A stretch of DNA of 64,000 nucleotides from an uncultured Clostridia bacterium (GCA_947624715.1 CANQLO010000001.1:62001-126000); one strand, 5' to 3'; counted from the stretch's first letter, positions 37,851-46,590 are shown. Notes: a model not told the origin generated them from the letters alone. A program made the numbers and translations.

Positions 37851-38573
37851 ATGACTAAAGTCTTGATTGGAAGTAAAAATGTTCAAACAGACTTAAATGA
37901 TTTTCCATTTCTTAAAAATAACAATGATTTTGAAATAATTACTTCTAATACTGGAAAGGAAACATTATGCAAATGTAGGAATTTGCAACCTAATATCATA
38001 ATATTGGATTCTAATATATCAGATATGAAATACTCTGATGTTATGGAAAGAATATCTATGTTACCTTATGAAAATAATAAATGTAACTTAATATTATCAG
38101 TAGAAAAGCCAGAAGATAAATTACTATTAAAACATACAAGTGTGCTTTATGAGGTATTAGAACAACCTATTGATAAAAAAGAGGCAAAGAAAACTCTAAT
38201 AGATCTAAAAACCAAGTATGAAATACCAAACATTTCTACAAAACAAGTGAAAGATATTTTATTACAATTAGGAATAAATACTTATACTTTAGGCTCACAA
38301 TGTCTTGTTTCTGCAATATTTAAATGTTATTATTACCCAGAAGATTTTTATACTTTAGACAATATTTATAGAAAAGTAGCATTGGAATTTGATATTACAA
38401 AAGAAGATGTAAAAAACAAGATTAGACATACAATAGATACAATAAACACTTCAACTAATATAGACGGACAAAAATTATATTTTAGTATCTTTGGAAATTT
38501 AGCAAAACTTTCTTCAAGAACATTTTTGCAATTATTTATAAAATATTTAAACAATTTAAAAAGCAAGAATTAA
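37851..38573 (+). CDS. Spo0A-like regulator with degenerate receiver domain
   Basis: 240 aa. Residues 1-120 resemble a response-regulator receiver (PNIIILDSNISDMKYSDVME keeps the phospho-acceptor-like Asp of LDSN), but the N-terminal acidic pair is missing. Residues 130-215 match the Spo0A C-terminal DNA-binding domain: VKDILLQLGINTYTLGSQCL, then YRKVALEFDITKEDVKNKIR and HTIDTIN. Spo0A C-domains bind TGTCGAA-type boxes. It lies in the ICE cargo, opposite a radical SAM gene. It may tie the element to host sporulation timing; that is inference. Confidence 0.75.
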   Translation: MTKVLIGSKNVQTDLNDFPFLKNNNDFEIITSNTGKETLCKCRNLQPNIIILDSNISDMKYSDVMERISMLPYENNKCNLILSVEKPEDKLLLKHTSVLYEVLEQPIDKKEAKKTLIDLKTKYEIPNISTKQVKDILLQLGINTYTLGSQCLVSAIFKCYYYPEDFYTLDNIYRKVALEFDITKEDVKNKIRHTIDTINTSTNIDGQKLYFSIFGNLAKLSSRTFLQLFIKYLNNLKSKN

Positions 38574-38600
38574 GTAAATCTTATATTCTTGCTTTATTTT
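38560..38600. terminator. Bidirectional terminator
   Basis: AAAGCAAGAAT and ATTCTTGCTTT pair, with a T-rich tail, between the convergent Spo0A-like and radical SAM genes. Confidence 0.85.
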
Positions 38601-39796
38601 TATTCACTAAATTCTTTATAATCTTTAAGAATAGTTGCTATTCTTTTTTCTTTATTCATCTCTGGTATAAAGGCATTGATTTTATCTCCTGCTAGATTAG
38701 TTATTTCATTAAATTGTTCTTTAGATAAATTATCAGCAATAAGATTAAATATTGGCATTTTTTTATCAAGTTTCATTTTCGATTTTTGTATAACATCTAT
38801 TGCGTTCATATCATTTAAGTCAAATTTTGTAAATACAATTTCTGGCTCCAAATCAACGATTTTATTATATGTATCAACTCCACTTGCTGTAACACCCACT
38901 ACATCTATGTAGTTCAAATTTTTAATAGCATTTGCTATATTATTACTTACAGTTTCATCATTATATGCGATTAAAGTTCTAATCTTTCTAACAACTTGTG
39001 GAATTTTTGTAACTGTTCTATTTTCTAATAATTCACTTATTCTATTTTCTAATATGTTTCCTATTGTAACATCTTCTTTATTTTCTGTAACTACTACATT
39101 TCCATTAGGCATAATAAGAACATATTTGTTTTCCATGTCATTATCTTCCCTATATTCAACTTTTTGTATATTTGGAAAACTAGCAAACAATGGTCTATGT
39201 ATTCTAAAATCTACCTTTGATATTTCAAATTGTTTTTCATTTATTTTTGCTGTTTCACGAAGTGGTACAAATTTGAATATTCTCCAAGCATTTATATTAT
39301 AATCATTCAAAAATTCTCCTAATTCTTGAAGATAATCTATATTCATTTTGCTGACAACTGTATTTATATTAACTTTTACATAGTATTCTCTTAAAGTATC
39401 TAGTACAGTTTTTATATTATTAAAATGATTATAGCCTCTACCCATTTTTTCGTTTAATTCGTTATTTATTGAATCTATTGACAATGTTATAGTATCTAAA
39501 TGATTATATACTTCTCTTATTTTTGGATTTGTAGCCAATATTTGCCCATTTGTTATTAACTTACTTTTTATTCCCTTTTCTTCAGCAAGTTTTAAAAGTT
39601 CTAAAATATTAGGGTATAATAGTGGCTCTCCACCTGTAAAAGTCATATTTGATATTCCATCTTCAGCAATTTTATTGATTACTTCTTTGTTATGTTCTAA
39701 ATCTAAATCATTTATTCCTAAAAATCTATGGCAATATTTACATTTTTGATTACAGTTTAGTGTAAGAAATAAGCATACTTCTCTGTCTTTTATCAT
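38600..39796 (-). CDS. Viperin-like radical SAM protein fused to a receiver-like domain
   Basis: 398 aa from ATG 39796 after AGAGGA. The 4Fe-4S motif is CNQKCKYC, with TGGEP for SAM binding. The middle follows the viperin-like pattern: LSIDSINNELNEKMGRGYNH, KVNINTVVSKMN, AWRIFKFVPL, then QFEISKVDF. Residues about 270-398 look like a CheY-type receiver (LIAYNDETVSNNIANAIKNL, VFTKFDLNDMNAIDVI). Viperins make ddh-nucleotides that stop phage transcription. MoaA-like enzymes share several of these motifs, so viperin function is possible, not proven. Confidence 0.7.
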   Translation of the reverse strand: MIKDREVCLFLTLNCNQKCKYCHRFLGINDLDLEHNKEVINKIAEDGISNMTFTGGEPLLYPNILELLKLAEEKGIKSKLITNGQILATNPKIREVYNHLDTITLSIDSINNELNEKMGRGYNHFNNIKTVLDTLREYYVKVNINTVVSKMNIDYLQELGEFLNDYNINAWRIFKFVPLRETAKINEKQFEISKVDFRIHRPLFASFPNIQKVEYREDNDMENKYVLIMPNGNVVVTENKEDVTIGNILENRISELLENRTVTKIPQVVRKIRTLIAYNDETVSNNIANAIKNLNYIDVVGVTASGVDTYNKIVDLEPEIVFTKFDLNDMNAIDVIQKSKMKLDKKMPIFNLIADNLSKEQFNEITNLAGDKINAFIPEMNKEKRIATILKDYKEFSE

Positions 39797-39890
39797 TACA
39801 ATTCCTCTTTTCTTAAAATCTACACTAATATTATATACGCATTTTTGATTTTTGTATATTACCCATTTTTGCAACTCATGTTGCAAAAAA

Positions 39891-39931
39891 AGTACCACAA
39901 GTTTAGTTTTAATTTATGAACTTATGGTACT
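39891..39931 (-). terminator. Terminator downstream of the LysR-type gene
   Basis: AGTACCATAAGTT pairs with AACTTGTGGTACT on the minus strand, followed by TTTTTTT. It begins just after the stop at 39938. Confidence 0.85.
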
Positions 39932-39937
39932 TTATAT

Positions 39938-40816
39938 TTATTTTTTTAGATAATCTTTTATAAATTTCTTGTCAATACTTGTTAGTTGTCCTTTTAAATA
40001 TAATAAATTTACTGATGAACTAGGCAATTTAATAGGTAATTTTACTTCATATAATTCATTATTATCTAGTTCATTTTTTACAGAATCTCTCATAACATAT
40101 CCCAAGCCTAAATTTCTTTTTGTTGCGTCTATTTTTAATTCAGTAATATCAATTTCTAAATCTGGTTTTATAGTTACATCATGTTGTTTCATTAACTCTA
40201 TCAACTCTTGACTTGTTCTTGTATTTTCTAATCCCAGTATCAATTTCATATTTTCTAATTCTTTTAGTTCTTTCAATTCTAGTGGTTTATTTGATATAAA
40301 AATATTGTCTATTCTTTTTAATTCTTCTTTTTGAATATCTTTATTTTTAATAATCATTGTTGTACTATCTAACGCAAAATCTATTTTATGATTTTCTAAT
40401 AGTTCTATTAAATTTTTTCCTGTCGCACCAGTTAGTATTTTTATACTTAAATTTGGATAATCTTTTTTTATCTTTTCAATTTTTTCTATCAAATAAAAAT
40501 GAGATATGTGAGATAATGCACCTATCGTAATTTCTCCAGTTTCTATGTCATTGTTTGCTTTTACTAATTTTTCTCCTGCCTCAAAATAACCTAAACCTTT
40601 ATCTATAAATTCAAAATATTTTTCTCCGTCAGCTGTTAAACTTACACCTTTATTATCTCTATAAAACAATGTTACATTTAATTCTTTTTCTAATTGATCT
40701 ATATTTCTACTTACTGTCGATTTTTTTAATTGTAATTTATCACTTGCCTTTGTGAAACTCTTTGTAATTGCGACAGTATAAAATATTTTATTCCAATATG
40801 GATTTATTTCGGACAT
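39938..40816 (-). CDS. LysR-family transcriptional regulator
   Basis: 292 aa from ATG 40816 behind GGAGG. The N-terminal winged helix-turn-helix contains FTKASDKLQLKKSTVSRNID and FYRDNKGVSLTADGEKYF. A periplasmic-binding-like effector domain follows (GEITIGALSHISHFYLIEKI). Its ligand is unknown. It is divergent from the XRE gene at 41007, with the shared 22-base operator in between. Confidence 0.9.
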   Translation of the reverse strand: MSEINPYWNKIFYTVAITKSFTKASDKLQLKKSTVSRNIDQLEKELNVTLFYRDNKGVSLTADGEKYFEFIDKGLGYFEAGEKLVKANNDIETGEITIGALSHISHFYLIEKIEKIKKDYPNLSIKILTGATGKNLIELLENHKIDFALDSTTMIIKNKDIQKEELKRIDNIFISNKPLELKELKELENMKLILGLENTRTSQELIELMKQHDVTIKPDLEIDITELKIDATKRNLGLGYVMRDSVKNELDNNELYEVKLPIKLPSSSVNLLYLKGQLTSIDKKFIKDYLKK

Positions 40817-40929
40817 TCTAAATACCTCCAATAGTTCTAGCAATAACTGTATTATAACATATTATGTAAATAAATACAAGTTTTTAATGCCAATTTTCGA
40901 CATTTTTCTTTTTATCAATATATTTCATT

Positions 40930-40951
40930 TTCACGATATTCGTGCAAGAAA
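40930..40951 (+). promoter_or_regulatory. Operator copy A: CACGATATTCGTG palindrome
   Basis: CACGATATTCGTGCAAGAAA preceded by TT is repeated exactly, as 22 bases, on the minus strand at 41848-41869. The core CACGA-TAT-TCGTG is an inverted repeat. It lies between the LysR and XRE genes. Confidence 0.7.
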
Positions 40952-41006
40952 ATGAATTTTTTATACTAAAATTATAAAGAATAATTATGAAAGGAATGAT
41001 AATTTT

Positions 41007-41264
41007 TTGAGAGTAAAAAGATTTAATAACAAAGCCAATATCATTGGTGCTAATATAAAAAAATATAGATTAAAAAATGAATATACACAAGAACAGCTCT
41101 GCCAAAAAATTGACTTATATGGTCTTAATTTATATCATTCTGATATTTACCTTATAGAGCATAATAAGAGAATGGTTAGAGATTATGAGGCTTTAATTTT
41201 TGCTAAAGTTTTTAATATCACAATGGACGAATTATATAACGGAACTGATAAGGAATTAGAATAA
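41007..41264 (+). CDS. XRE-family helix-turn-helix protein
   Basis: 85 aa from TTG 41007 with AAAGGAATG upstream. The helix-turn-helix reads IGANIKKYRLKNEYTQEQLC, then LIEHNKRMVRDYEALIFAKV and FNITMDELY. It is a close paralog of the recoded gene at 43254. It is likely a repressor acting on the CACGATATTCGTG operators that flank it; that is inference from position. Confidence 0.8.
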   Translation: MRVKRFNNKANIIGANIKKYRLKNEYTQEQLCQKIDLYGLNLYHSDIYLIEHNKRMVRDYEALIFAKVFNITMDELYNGTDKELE

Positions 41265-41300
41265 AAAATAATCCAATTTTGAATTGCTTGGATTATTTTT
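41264..41300. terminator. Bidirectional terminator
   Basis: AAAAATAATCCAA pairs with TTGGATTATTTTT, between the convergent XRE and response-regulator genes. Confidence 0.9.
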
Positions 41301-41304
41301 ATTT

Positions 41305-41835
41305 TTATTCAAATATTGCTTTTTTTATTTTTTCAATTAAACTTTCTTTTTTATTCTCTGTTTTTTCCTTTTTTGTTTTTCTTTCTTCATATCCACGCAT
41401 GAAAATAGAGCGTTCTGTTATTTTTATAGCGTGTAATTGTTTTTTCATCATATCATAATCAACTTTAGGATTCTTTGAGTATGTTCCTATAATATTATCT
41501 GCTATAAAATCTGGTGTATATGAAATAACAATAAATCTTGGTAAAAAATATTTTTCCGAGTATTCTCTTATAATGTCTAGCCCTCCTGCATTTTTTTGTC
41601 CTACACTACCCCTAAAAATATCCGTTATTACAATATCTGGTTTTAATTCTTCTATTTTTTCTCTTTCTTCTTCATTAGTTAAAGCATAACCTATTATTTC
41701 ATAATCTTTATTTTCAATATCTATATTAGATATTATCTCATCTATCATGTTTTTTTCATCATCAGCAATTAACACTTTTAATTTGCGATTTAAAAGATAT
41801 TTACTATTGTTATCTATCGTATTTTCTTCGTGCAT
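41305..41835 (-). CDS. Response-regulator receiver protein
   Basis: 176 aa from ATG 41835 (GAGGTGG upstream). The receiver motifs are complete: acidic pair in VLIADDEKN, phospho-acceptor in DIVITDIFRG, then FIVISYTPD with the Ser of helix 4. The C-terminus is a basic region (ERKTKKEKTENKKESL) with no recognised output domain. No sensor kinase is seen in the window. Expression is likely controlled by the operator at 41848-41869. Confidence 0.8.
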   Translation of the reverse strand: MHEENTIDNNSKYLLNRKLKVLIADDEKNMIDEIISNIDIENKDYEIIGYALTNEEEREKIEELKPDIVITDIFRGSVGQKNAGGLDIIREYSEKYFLPRFIVISYTPDFIADNIIGTYSKNPKVDYDMMKKQLHAIKITERSIFMRGYEERKTKKEKTENKKESLIEKIKKAIFE

Positions 41836-41847
41836 ATATACCACCTC

Positions 41848-41869
41848 TTTCTTGCACGAATATCGTGAA
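41848..41869 (-). promoter_or_regulatory. Operator copy B
   Basis: Same 22 bases as 40930-40951, on the opposite strand, placed just before the ribosome site of the response-regulator gene. Confidence 0.7.
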
Positions 41870-41906
41870 TTAGAAAGTAAAAAAATATTATCAGTTCATT
41901 GAAATT

Positions 41907-42200
41907 TTAACATTTTTGTAAGATTATTTCATTATCCCCTGTATAAACATTAAGTGCTTGTCCCACTTCAATATTTGCCTTTTCTCTAATCTGACAAAAT
42001 ATTAAAATTCTACCTAACTCATCAATAGTTCCTAATATTCCATTTTCCTGTGATGTATCTATTCCTAAAATAACATTTTTATTCCTAATAAAAATGTTTA
42101 GTTTTTGCCCTTCTACAATATTGAATTGCTTTCTTATTTCTTTAGGAATTACTACTCTACCCAACTTATCCATTTTGTGTTTAACAATAACATTATTCAT
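41907..42200 (-). CDS. AbrB/SpoVT-type regulator with two swapped-hairpin units
   Basis: 97 aa, ATG 42200 after AAAGGAG. The first unit is classic (MDKLGRVVIPKEIRKQFNIV, then EGQKLNIFI). A second, weaker unit follows (GTIDELGRILIFCQIREKAN, VGQALNVY). Most family members carry one unit and dimerise; here both halves are in one chain. It is a likely transition-state-type DNA-binding regulator of the element. Confidence 0.85.
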   Translation of the reverse strand: MNNVIVKHKMDKLGRVVIPKEIRKQFNIVEGQKLNIFIRNKNVILGIDTSQENGILGTIDELGRILIFCQIREKANIEVGQALNVYTGDNEIILQKC

Positions 42201-42317
42201 TTTCTTATTCTCCTTTTAATATAATATTTGTAATGTGAAGTTATTTGGCATTACATTTCCATTATATAACATTTTTTTTATATTTTTTGTCGAAATGTGT
42301 CGGAAAAATAAAAAAAC

Positions 42318-42422
42318 TTTACTTGAGTAAACTATATTCATTTTAGCATATTTTTTACTCTACTTCAATAGATTACTTCACTTTTGTAAACTATTTTTCA
42401 AAACCTTTACACGAGTAGAGTA
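42318..42422. promoter_or_regulatory. Cluster of TTTACTTGAGTAAA-like operators
   Basis: TTTACTTGAGTAAA (42318-42331) is a near-perfect palindrome. Degenerate copies follow (TTTTACTCTACTTC near 42355, TTTTGTAAAC near 42382, TTTACACGAGTAGAGTA at 42406-42422). They lie in the 265-base gap upstream of the XRE gene at 42466, which is probably autoregulated through them. Confidence 0.6.
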
Positions 42423-42465
42423 TTTTAAGTTTGCCTCTTGCTATAATTTTTTTGGAGGCGATATT

Positions 42466-42702
42466 ATGACACTTTCTGACGCAATTAGAAAAAGAATAAA
42501 GGTTATTTTTAAAGAAAAAAATATGAATATGTGGAAACTATATAAATCAACTGGTATTCCTATGGCTACTTTATCTGCATTTATGAGTGGAAAAAGAGAT
42601 TTGCCAACTTTAAGAACTTTATTACATATTTGCGAGGGCTTTGATATGAAATTATCAGAATTTTTTGAAGATCCAATGTTTGATGATGTGGAACAAGATT
42701 AA
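42466..42702 (+). CDS. XRE-family regulator
   Basis: 78 aa, ATG 42466 after TTGGAGG. A compact helix-turn-helix: FKEKNMNMWKLYKSTGIPMA, then TLSAFMSGKRDLPTLRTLLH and MKLSEFFED. Typical of small element repressors. Confidence 0.85.
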   Translation: MTLSDAIRKRIKVIFKEKNMNMWKLYKSTGIPMATLSAFMSGKRDLPTLRTLLHICEGFDMKLSEFFEDPMFDDVEQD

Positions 42703-42729
42703 AAATTTTATAATGTATATCTTTCAATA

Positions 42730-42770
42730 AAAAAAGACGGATAACATGGTAATTTTATTCCGTCTTTTTA
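42730..42770. terminator. Bidirectional terminator
   Basis: AAAAAGACGGA pairs with TCCGTCTTTTT, between convergent genes. Confidence 0.85.
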
Positions 42771-42781
42771 TATACTTAATA

Positions 42782-43117
42782 TTAAGATTGTATATTTACT
42801 TTATTTTCAATGTTATTTTTCTCCATTAGTATTAGTTTATTATGAATTTCACGAATTGTATTATTCGTTGTAATAGGGTCTTCCTTTTTGGCTATTAAGG
42901 TATCAATATCATCTAGTTCTTTGTATATATTGTTTTTCTCATCTTCTGTCAAATAATATTCTCCAACAGATGTTCTAACTCTGTCGCTTTCTCCCTTTAG
43001 GTATATATACACATTATCATCATTCTGCGAACTAAAATAGAAAAATAGAATTATTGCACCTATTATTATGGTTAGACTTACACCTACATAAATCAAATTT
43101 TCTTTAATTTTAGACAT
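42782..43117 (-). CDS. Small single-pass membrane protein
   Basis: 111 aa. An N-terminal helix (IYVGVSLTIIIGAIILFFYF) is followed by an outside helical, acidic domain (YYLTEDEKNNIYKELDDIDT). No lipobox. Unknown function; one more envelope protein in this cargo region. Confidence 0.65.
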   Translation of the reverse strand: MSKIKENLIYVGVSLTIIIGAIILFFYFSSQNDDNVYIYLKGESDRVRTSVGEYYLTEDEKNNIYKELDDIDTLIAKKEDPITTNNTIREIHNKLILMEKNNIENKVNIQS

Positions 43118-43253
43118 AACATTCTCCTTTTATATATTTATATTCTGTTTATTATGTATATTTAGTCAAGTGTCGTCTTCAACCTTATATTATCATAATT
43201 TTATATTAAAATCAACTCATAAGTAAAAAATATTTTGGAGAAAATATATTATT

Positions 43254-43521
43254 ATGAAAAGCACTATTAAATATAAAGATGGAAAACTTAATGCTATTGG
43301 TAAAATAATAAAAAAATATCGAGTGCAAAATAATTTAACTCAAGAACAGTTATGCGATAAACTTCAATTACTTGGTATTGATATGTCTATAAATTCTTTA
43401 AAGAAAATTGAAAGTGAAGATAGAATTATAAAGGAATATGAATTAGCTCGGATTTTCTATAATTTTTAATATTTCTGCTGATGAATTATTAAAAACTTGT
43501 ATAGAGTATTTAAGGAAATAA
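43254..43521 (+). CDS. XRE-family protein with a CGG +1 recoding site
   Basis: 88 aa when the C at 43449 is skipped. Unrecoded, the frame reads YELA then RIFYNF and stops. Recoded, it reads YELA-GFSIIFNISADELLKT, which aligns residue by residue with YEALIFAKVFNITMDELYNG of the paralog at 41007-41264. The helix-turn-helix is IKKYRVQNNLTQEQLCDKLQ. It is the only plus-strand example, showing that the pattern is independent of strand. Confidence 0.8.
43449..43451 (+). other. Recoding site 4: GCT-C-GGA in XRE gene
   Basis: In-frame CGG on the plus strand. Skipping the C gives Gly66 and restores the FNIxxDEL terminus. Confidence 0.8.
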
Positions 43522-43584
43522 AGGAAGAACGATAAAACTATATTGTTCTTTCTTTTTAATTTACTATAAAATATTTTTCAATAA

Positions 43585-43627
43585 CAAAAAATAGAGTTAC
43601 ATTATTGCAACTCTATTAGTATTTTTT
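43585..43627. terminator. Bidirectional terminator
   Basis: AATAGAGTT and AACTCTATT stem with T-rich tail. Nearly the same hairpin recurs at 46561-46590. Confidence 0.8.
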
Positions 43628-43661
43628 AAATTATTTTTGCGAAATTATTATAAATAGACTT

Positions 43662-44120
43662 TTATTGATTGTTTTTTTGTTCATCTAAATCATTAGAAGA
43701 ATCTTTCATAAGCGTCGTTAGATTACCACCTTTTTCATTGTCAACATACATACTATAATATTTGTATTCTAATGTTTCTTTATTTACTTCGTATATAACT
43801 TCTGTTACTTCATTTTCATTAAATTTGTTATTACCTTTTACGCTAATCAAAATCTTATTAGTTCCTCCAGGTAATTCTCTAATATATTGATCCCAAACTG
43901 AATCTGTTAAAGCATTATCAAATAATTCTCCTAATGTATAATTACTAAAAAAATCACCAGCTTCATCATTTCTAATGGCATCAATATATTCTTGATATTC
44001 TTTATTTATCTTAATATTTTCATTTGATTTATTATTTTCTGTATCTCCACAACCTGTCAACAAAACCAACATTATAACTAAGATTACTATTATTCCTAAA
44101 CTTAAAATTTTCTTCTCCAT
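43662..44120 (-). CDS. Lipoprotein, unknown function
   Basis: 152 aa. Signal peptide MEKKILSLGIIVILVIMLVL leads to the lipobox LLTGC (Cys24), so it would be lipidated by Lgt and cut by LspA. The mature part is small and acidic (DAIRNDEAGDFFSNYTLGEL). The signal region is nearly identical to those of the 44138, 44834 and 46615 products, indicating a duplicated family. Confidence 0.75.
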   Translation of the reverse strand: MEKKILSLGIIVILVIMLVLLTGCGDTENNKSNENIKINKEYQEYIDAIRNDEAGDFFSNYTLGELFDNALTDSVWDQYIRELPGGTNKILISVKGNNKFNENEVTEVIYEVNKETLEYKYYSMYVDNEKGGNLTTLMKDSSNDLDEQKNNQ

Positions 44121-44137
44121 ACTTTCCCCCTTAGATT

Positions 44138-44815
44138 TTAATCATAAAATAAATAATTTTCATCAGTCCATCTAATTCCATGAGAATCCTTAACGCAATT
44201 TAAAACTTCTCCAGAATCTAATGTGATTTCAATCTTTTTTCCTTTAGGTGTATATGTATATGTTCCATCAGAATCAATGTTATATTTTTCATCTAAAAAT
44301 GTTACATGGCAAGTTCCATCCCCATTTATTTTAATATTGTGTGATTCCCAATCAAATCCTGAACTATCATAAGTTCCCGAATCTAAAATTATCTCATCTT
44401 TTTTTACTAAATTATCATATTTTACACTATCATCATCTGGAATTAAAGACATTTTCCCATCAGATACTGTATATGTATATTCTGTGTTTCTTCCATCAAA
44501 ATCTCCATTTTTATTTAAAGTAATTTGAATTTTGTTATTCGGTTTTATTGTATATGTTCCATAAGATTCATACCATCTATTACTCCAATATACTTCATTT
44601 TCATCAAAAACCCAAACAATATCCATACTAGAATTTTTTTCATTTTCATCTACCCAAGTTCCATATATTGATGCATCTTTGATACTTTCTTCTTTATTTG
44701 ATTTGCTGTTGTCTGTATTTGAACTACTATTTTCTGTATCTCCACAACCTGTTAATAAAACTAACATCATAACTAAAATTGTTATTATTCCTAAACTTAA
44801 AATTTTCTTTTTCAT
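44138..44815 (-). CDS. Lipoprotein with repeated beta modules
   Basis: 225 aa, lipobox LLTGC. The mature part holds two or three short similar units containing GTYTIKPNNKIQITLNKNGD and DGTYTYTPKGKKIEITLDSG, followed by W-T/S-D-E-N. Similar units occur in the 44834 product, so the domain is shared within the cluster. Function unknown; perhaps ligand binding at the membrane surface. Confidence 0.75.
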   Translation of the reverse strand: MKKKILSLGIITILVMMLVLLTGCGDTENSSSNTDNSKSNKEESIKDASIYGTWVDENEKNSSMDIVWVFDENEVYWSNRWYESYGTYTIKPNNKIQITLNKNGDFDGRNTEYTYTVSDGKMSLIPDDDSVKYDNLVKKDEIILDSGTYDSSGFDWESHNIKINGDGTCHVTFLDEKYNIDSDGTYTYTPKGKKIEITLDSGEVLNCVKDSHGIRWTDENYLFYD

Positions 44816-44833
44816 AATTATATATTCTCCCTT

Positions 44834-45718
44834 CTAACTTTTGAAAAATGTCATACTTTCGTCGCTCCAATATATTTGATTATTGTTTTTTATACTACAG
44901 TTAATTGTCTTTCCAGAGTTTAGCTTAAATGTTATTGCATTATTGCTTAATGTATATGTTCCATCTGAATTTATATTCAAAAACGGACTTTGTGCTTGAA
45001 AATGACATTTGTTATTTTCTTTGATTTCAATAACATATTGCCCATCTGTTTCTTTTGCTTTGTATGTACCAACTCCAAATTCGGAACTTACTTTTTCTTG
45101 TTCTATTATTGTAATTGTGTTTAAATCTGTTATATTAAATTCATATTTTTTTGAACTACTTAATGTAACTGTAATTTTACTGTTTTCTATAATGTAAGTA
45201 CCATCTTCATCTGCATATTCTCCATCATCTGCACCTGCTCTTGTATCTATGCTTAAATGACAATTGCCATTATCTTTAATTAAAATTGTATATCCATTGC
45301 CTGTATATTTTGTTATTTTTATGTATTGAGTCATATTATCTTGTGTTATTTCTTGCAAATTATTTTGATTATTTTCATCAAATAAATATACTTTTGATGT
45401 ATTTTTATTTACTACTAGTGTGTAAAAGTCCTCTCCTATTATTGTTCTAAATACATAATAATTCAAATAAGACTCATTATTGATATTTTCGGTTGTTATA
45501 TCTACATCTATTTTTTCTATATAAGCAGTTGAATATGTTGGTCTAATTAAATTAGTAACAATTTCTAATGCTTCTTCCTGCGAAATTTGATTTTGTTGTT
45601 CAATATTATCTTGATTATCCTGATTATTTTCGTTTTCTTTATTGCCACATCCAGTTAATAAAAATAACATCATCATAAGTATTGCAATAATGCTTAAACT
45701 TAAAATTTTCTTTTTCAT
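44834..45718 (-). CDS. Lipoprotein with repeated beta modules
   Basis: 294 aa from ATG 45718, chosen because GAGGGGGTG precedes it and it begins with the family signal MKKKILSLSIIAILMMMLFL and lipobox LLTGC. The N-terminal part has a PepSY-like helix and strand (SQEEALEIVTNLIRPTYSTA). The C-terminal part has two DGTYxLxxxxIxxxLxSGK units, as in the neighbouring lipoprotein. Confidence 0.75.
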   Translation of the reverse strand: MKKKILSLSIIAILMMMLFLLTGCGNKENENNQDNQDNIEQQNQISQEEALEIVTNLIRPTYSTAYIEKIDVDITTENINNESYLNYYVFRTIIGEDFYTLVVNKNTSKVYLFDENNQNNLQEITQDNMTQYIKITKYTGNGYTILIKDNGNCHLSIDTRAGADDGEYADEDGTYIIENSKITVTLSSSKKYEFNITDLNTITIIEQEKVSSEFGVGTYKAKETDGQYVIEIKENNKCHFQAQSPFLNINSDGTYTLSNNAITFKLNSGKTINCSIKNNNQIYWSDESMTFFKS

Positions 45719-45746
45719 TTTTTTCACCCCCTCAAAATTTAATTCT

Positions 45747-46466
45747 TTAAAACTTAAAATGATCAATAGAACCAGTTTTATTACCATCTTTATCTTTTAT
45801 AGTTGTTTCACTATATCCATCAGTCCATTTTAGCGTACTAGATGTTCCAACTTTTTTACCATTTTCATCTCTAAAAGTAGTTTCGCTATAATTTTTTCCA
45901 TAATTCCATGTTGTTGCATATATCTTTCTTTGAATATTTGCTTTTGTGTTAGATATACTTCCTCTTATGCCATCACTACTGCTTGAGCCAGTATATTCTT
46001 CTGGTGGAAGTGGAGCAACTACTATTAAAAAAGGAAGTATACCAAATACAAAAGTCATAAATAATGCTGTAAAAATTCCATGTCCTGAAACCAATGAAGC
46101 TATAAACCAAAATAATATCCATATAACCATATAACATATCCTTGCTTTGTATCTATCCATTTGTTTTTGATATTGAATATTCCATTTTTCTCTTAATTTT
46201 TTTTCAAATTCATCTTTTATATATGAACAACTTTCTGGTTCATATTTTGTAATTTTTAATAGGCATAAAATGGAATGTATTATTACTAAAGCTATTCTAA
46301 ATATTATGTAGTAAGCAATTACAAATGCATACATTTCAAAAAATCCAACTGATTTTTCTCCTTTATTTGTTAATAAATATTCTACTAGTAATTGTGATAA
46401 TGAGGCAATAATTCCTAATACACATATAATAATTGTATTTTTATATTCTTTAATGGTTTTTAACAT
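45747..46466 (-). CDS. Membrane protein with a charged cytoplasmic or surface tail
   Basis: 239 aa from ATG 46466 (GAGAGGAG upstream). About four membrane helices lie in the first 160 residues, then a soluble tail with two repeats (YSETTFRDENGKKVGTSSTL and YSETTIKDKDGNKTGS). The product at 47856 has the same layout (helices, then a FRDSKGESR / YWKDDKGET tail), so the two are distant relatives. Function unknown. Confidence 0.65.
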   Translation of the reverse strand: MLKTIKEYKNTIIICVLGIIASLSQLLVEYLLTNKGEKSVGFFEMYAFVIAYYIIFRIALVIIHSILCLLKITKYEPESCSYIKDEFEKKLREKWNIQYQKQMDRYKARICYMVIWILFWFIASLVSGHGIFTALFMTFVFGILPFLIVVAPLPPEEYTGSSSSDGIRGSISNTKANIQRKIYATTWNYGKNYSETTFRDENGKKVGTSSTLKWTDGYSETTIKDKDGNKTGSIDHFKF

Positions 46467-46560
46467 AATAGCTTTTCTCCTCTCTAATTTAATAAAAAAA
46501 TCCAAAATAATTATAGCATAAATTCAAAAATTTGTATATATTTTCAAGATAATTCACAAA

Positions 46561-46590
46561 AAATAGAGTTACAATATTGTAACCCTATTT
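46561..46590. terminator. Terminator
   Basis: AAATAGAGTTAC and GTAACCCTATTT pair around AATATT, with one mismatch, after the stop of the 46615 gene on the minus strand. Confidence 0.8.

Noticed and set aside
40930..40951. CACGATATTCGTG as a terminator
   Set aside because: No T run follows it, and it lies upstream of divergent genes, so an operator is more likely.
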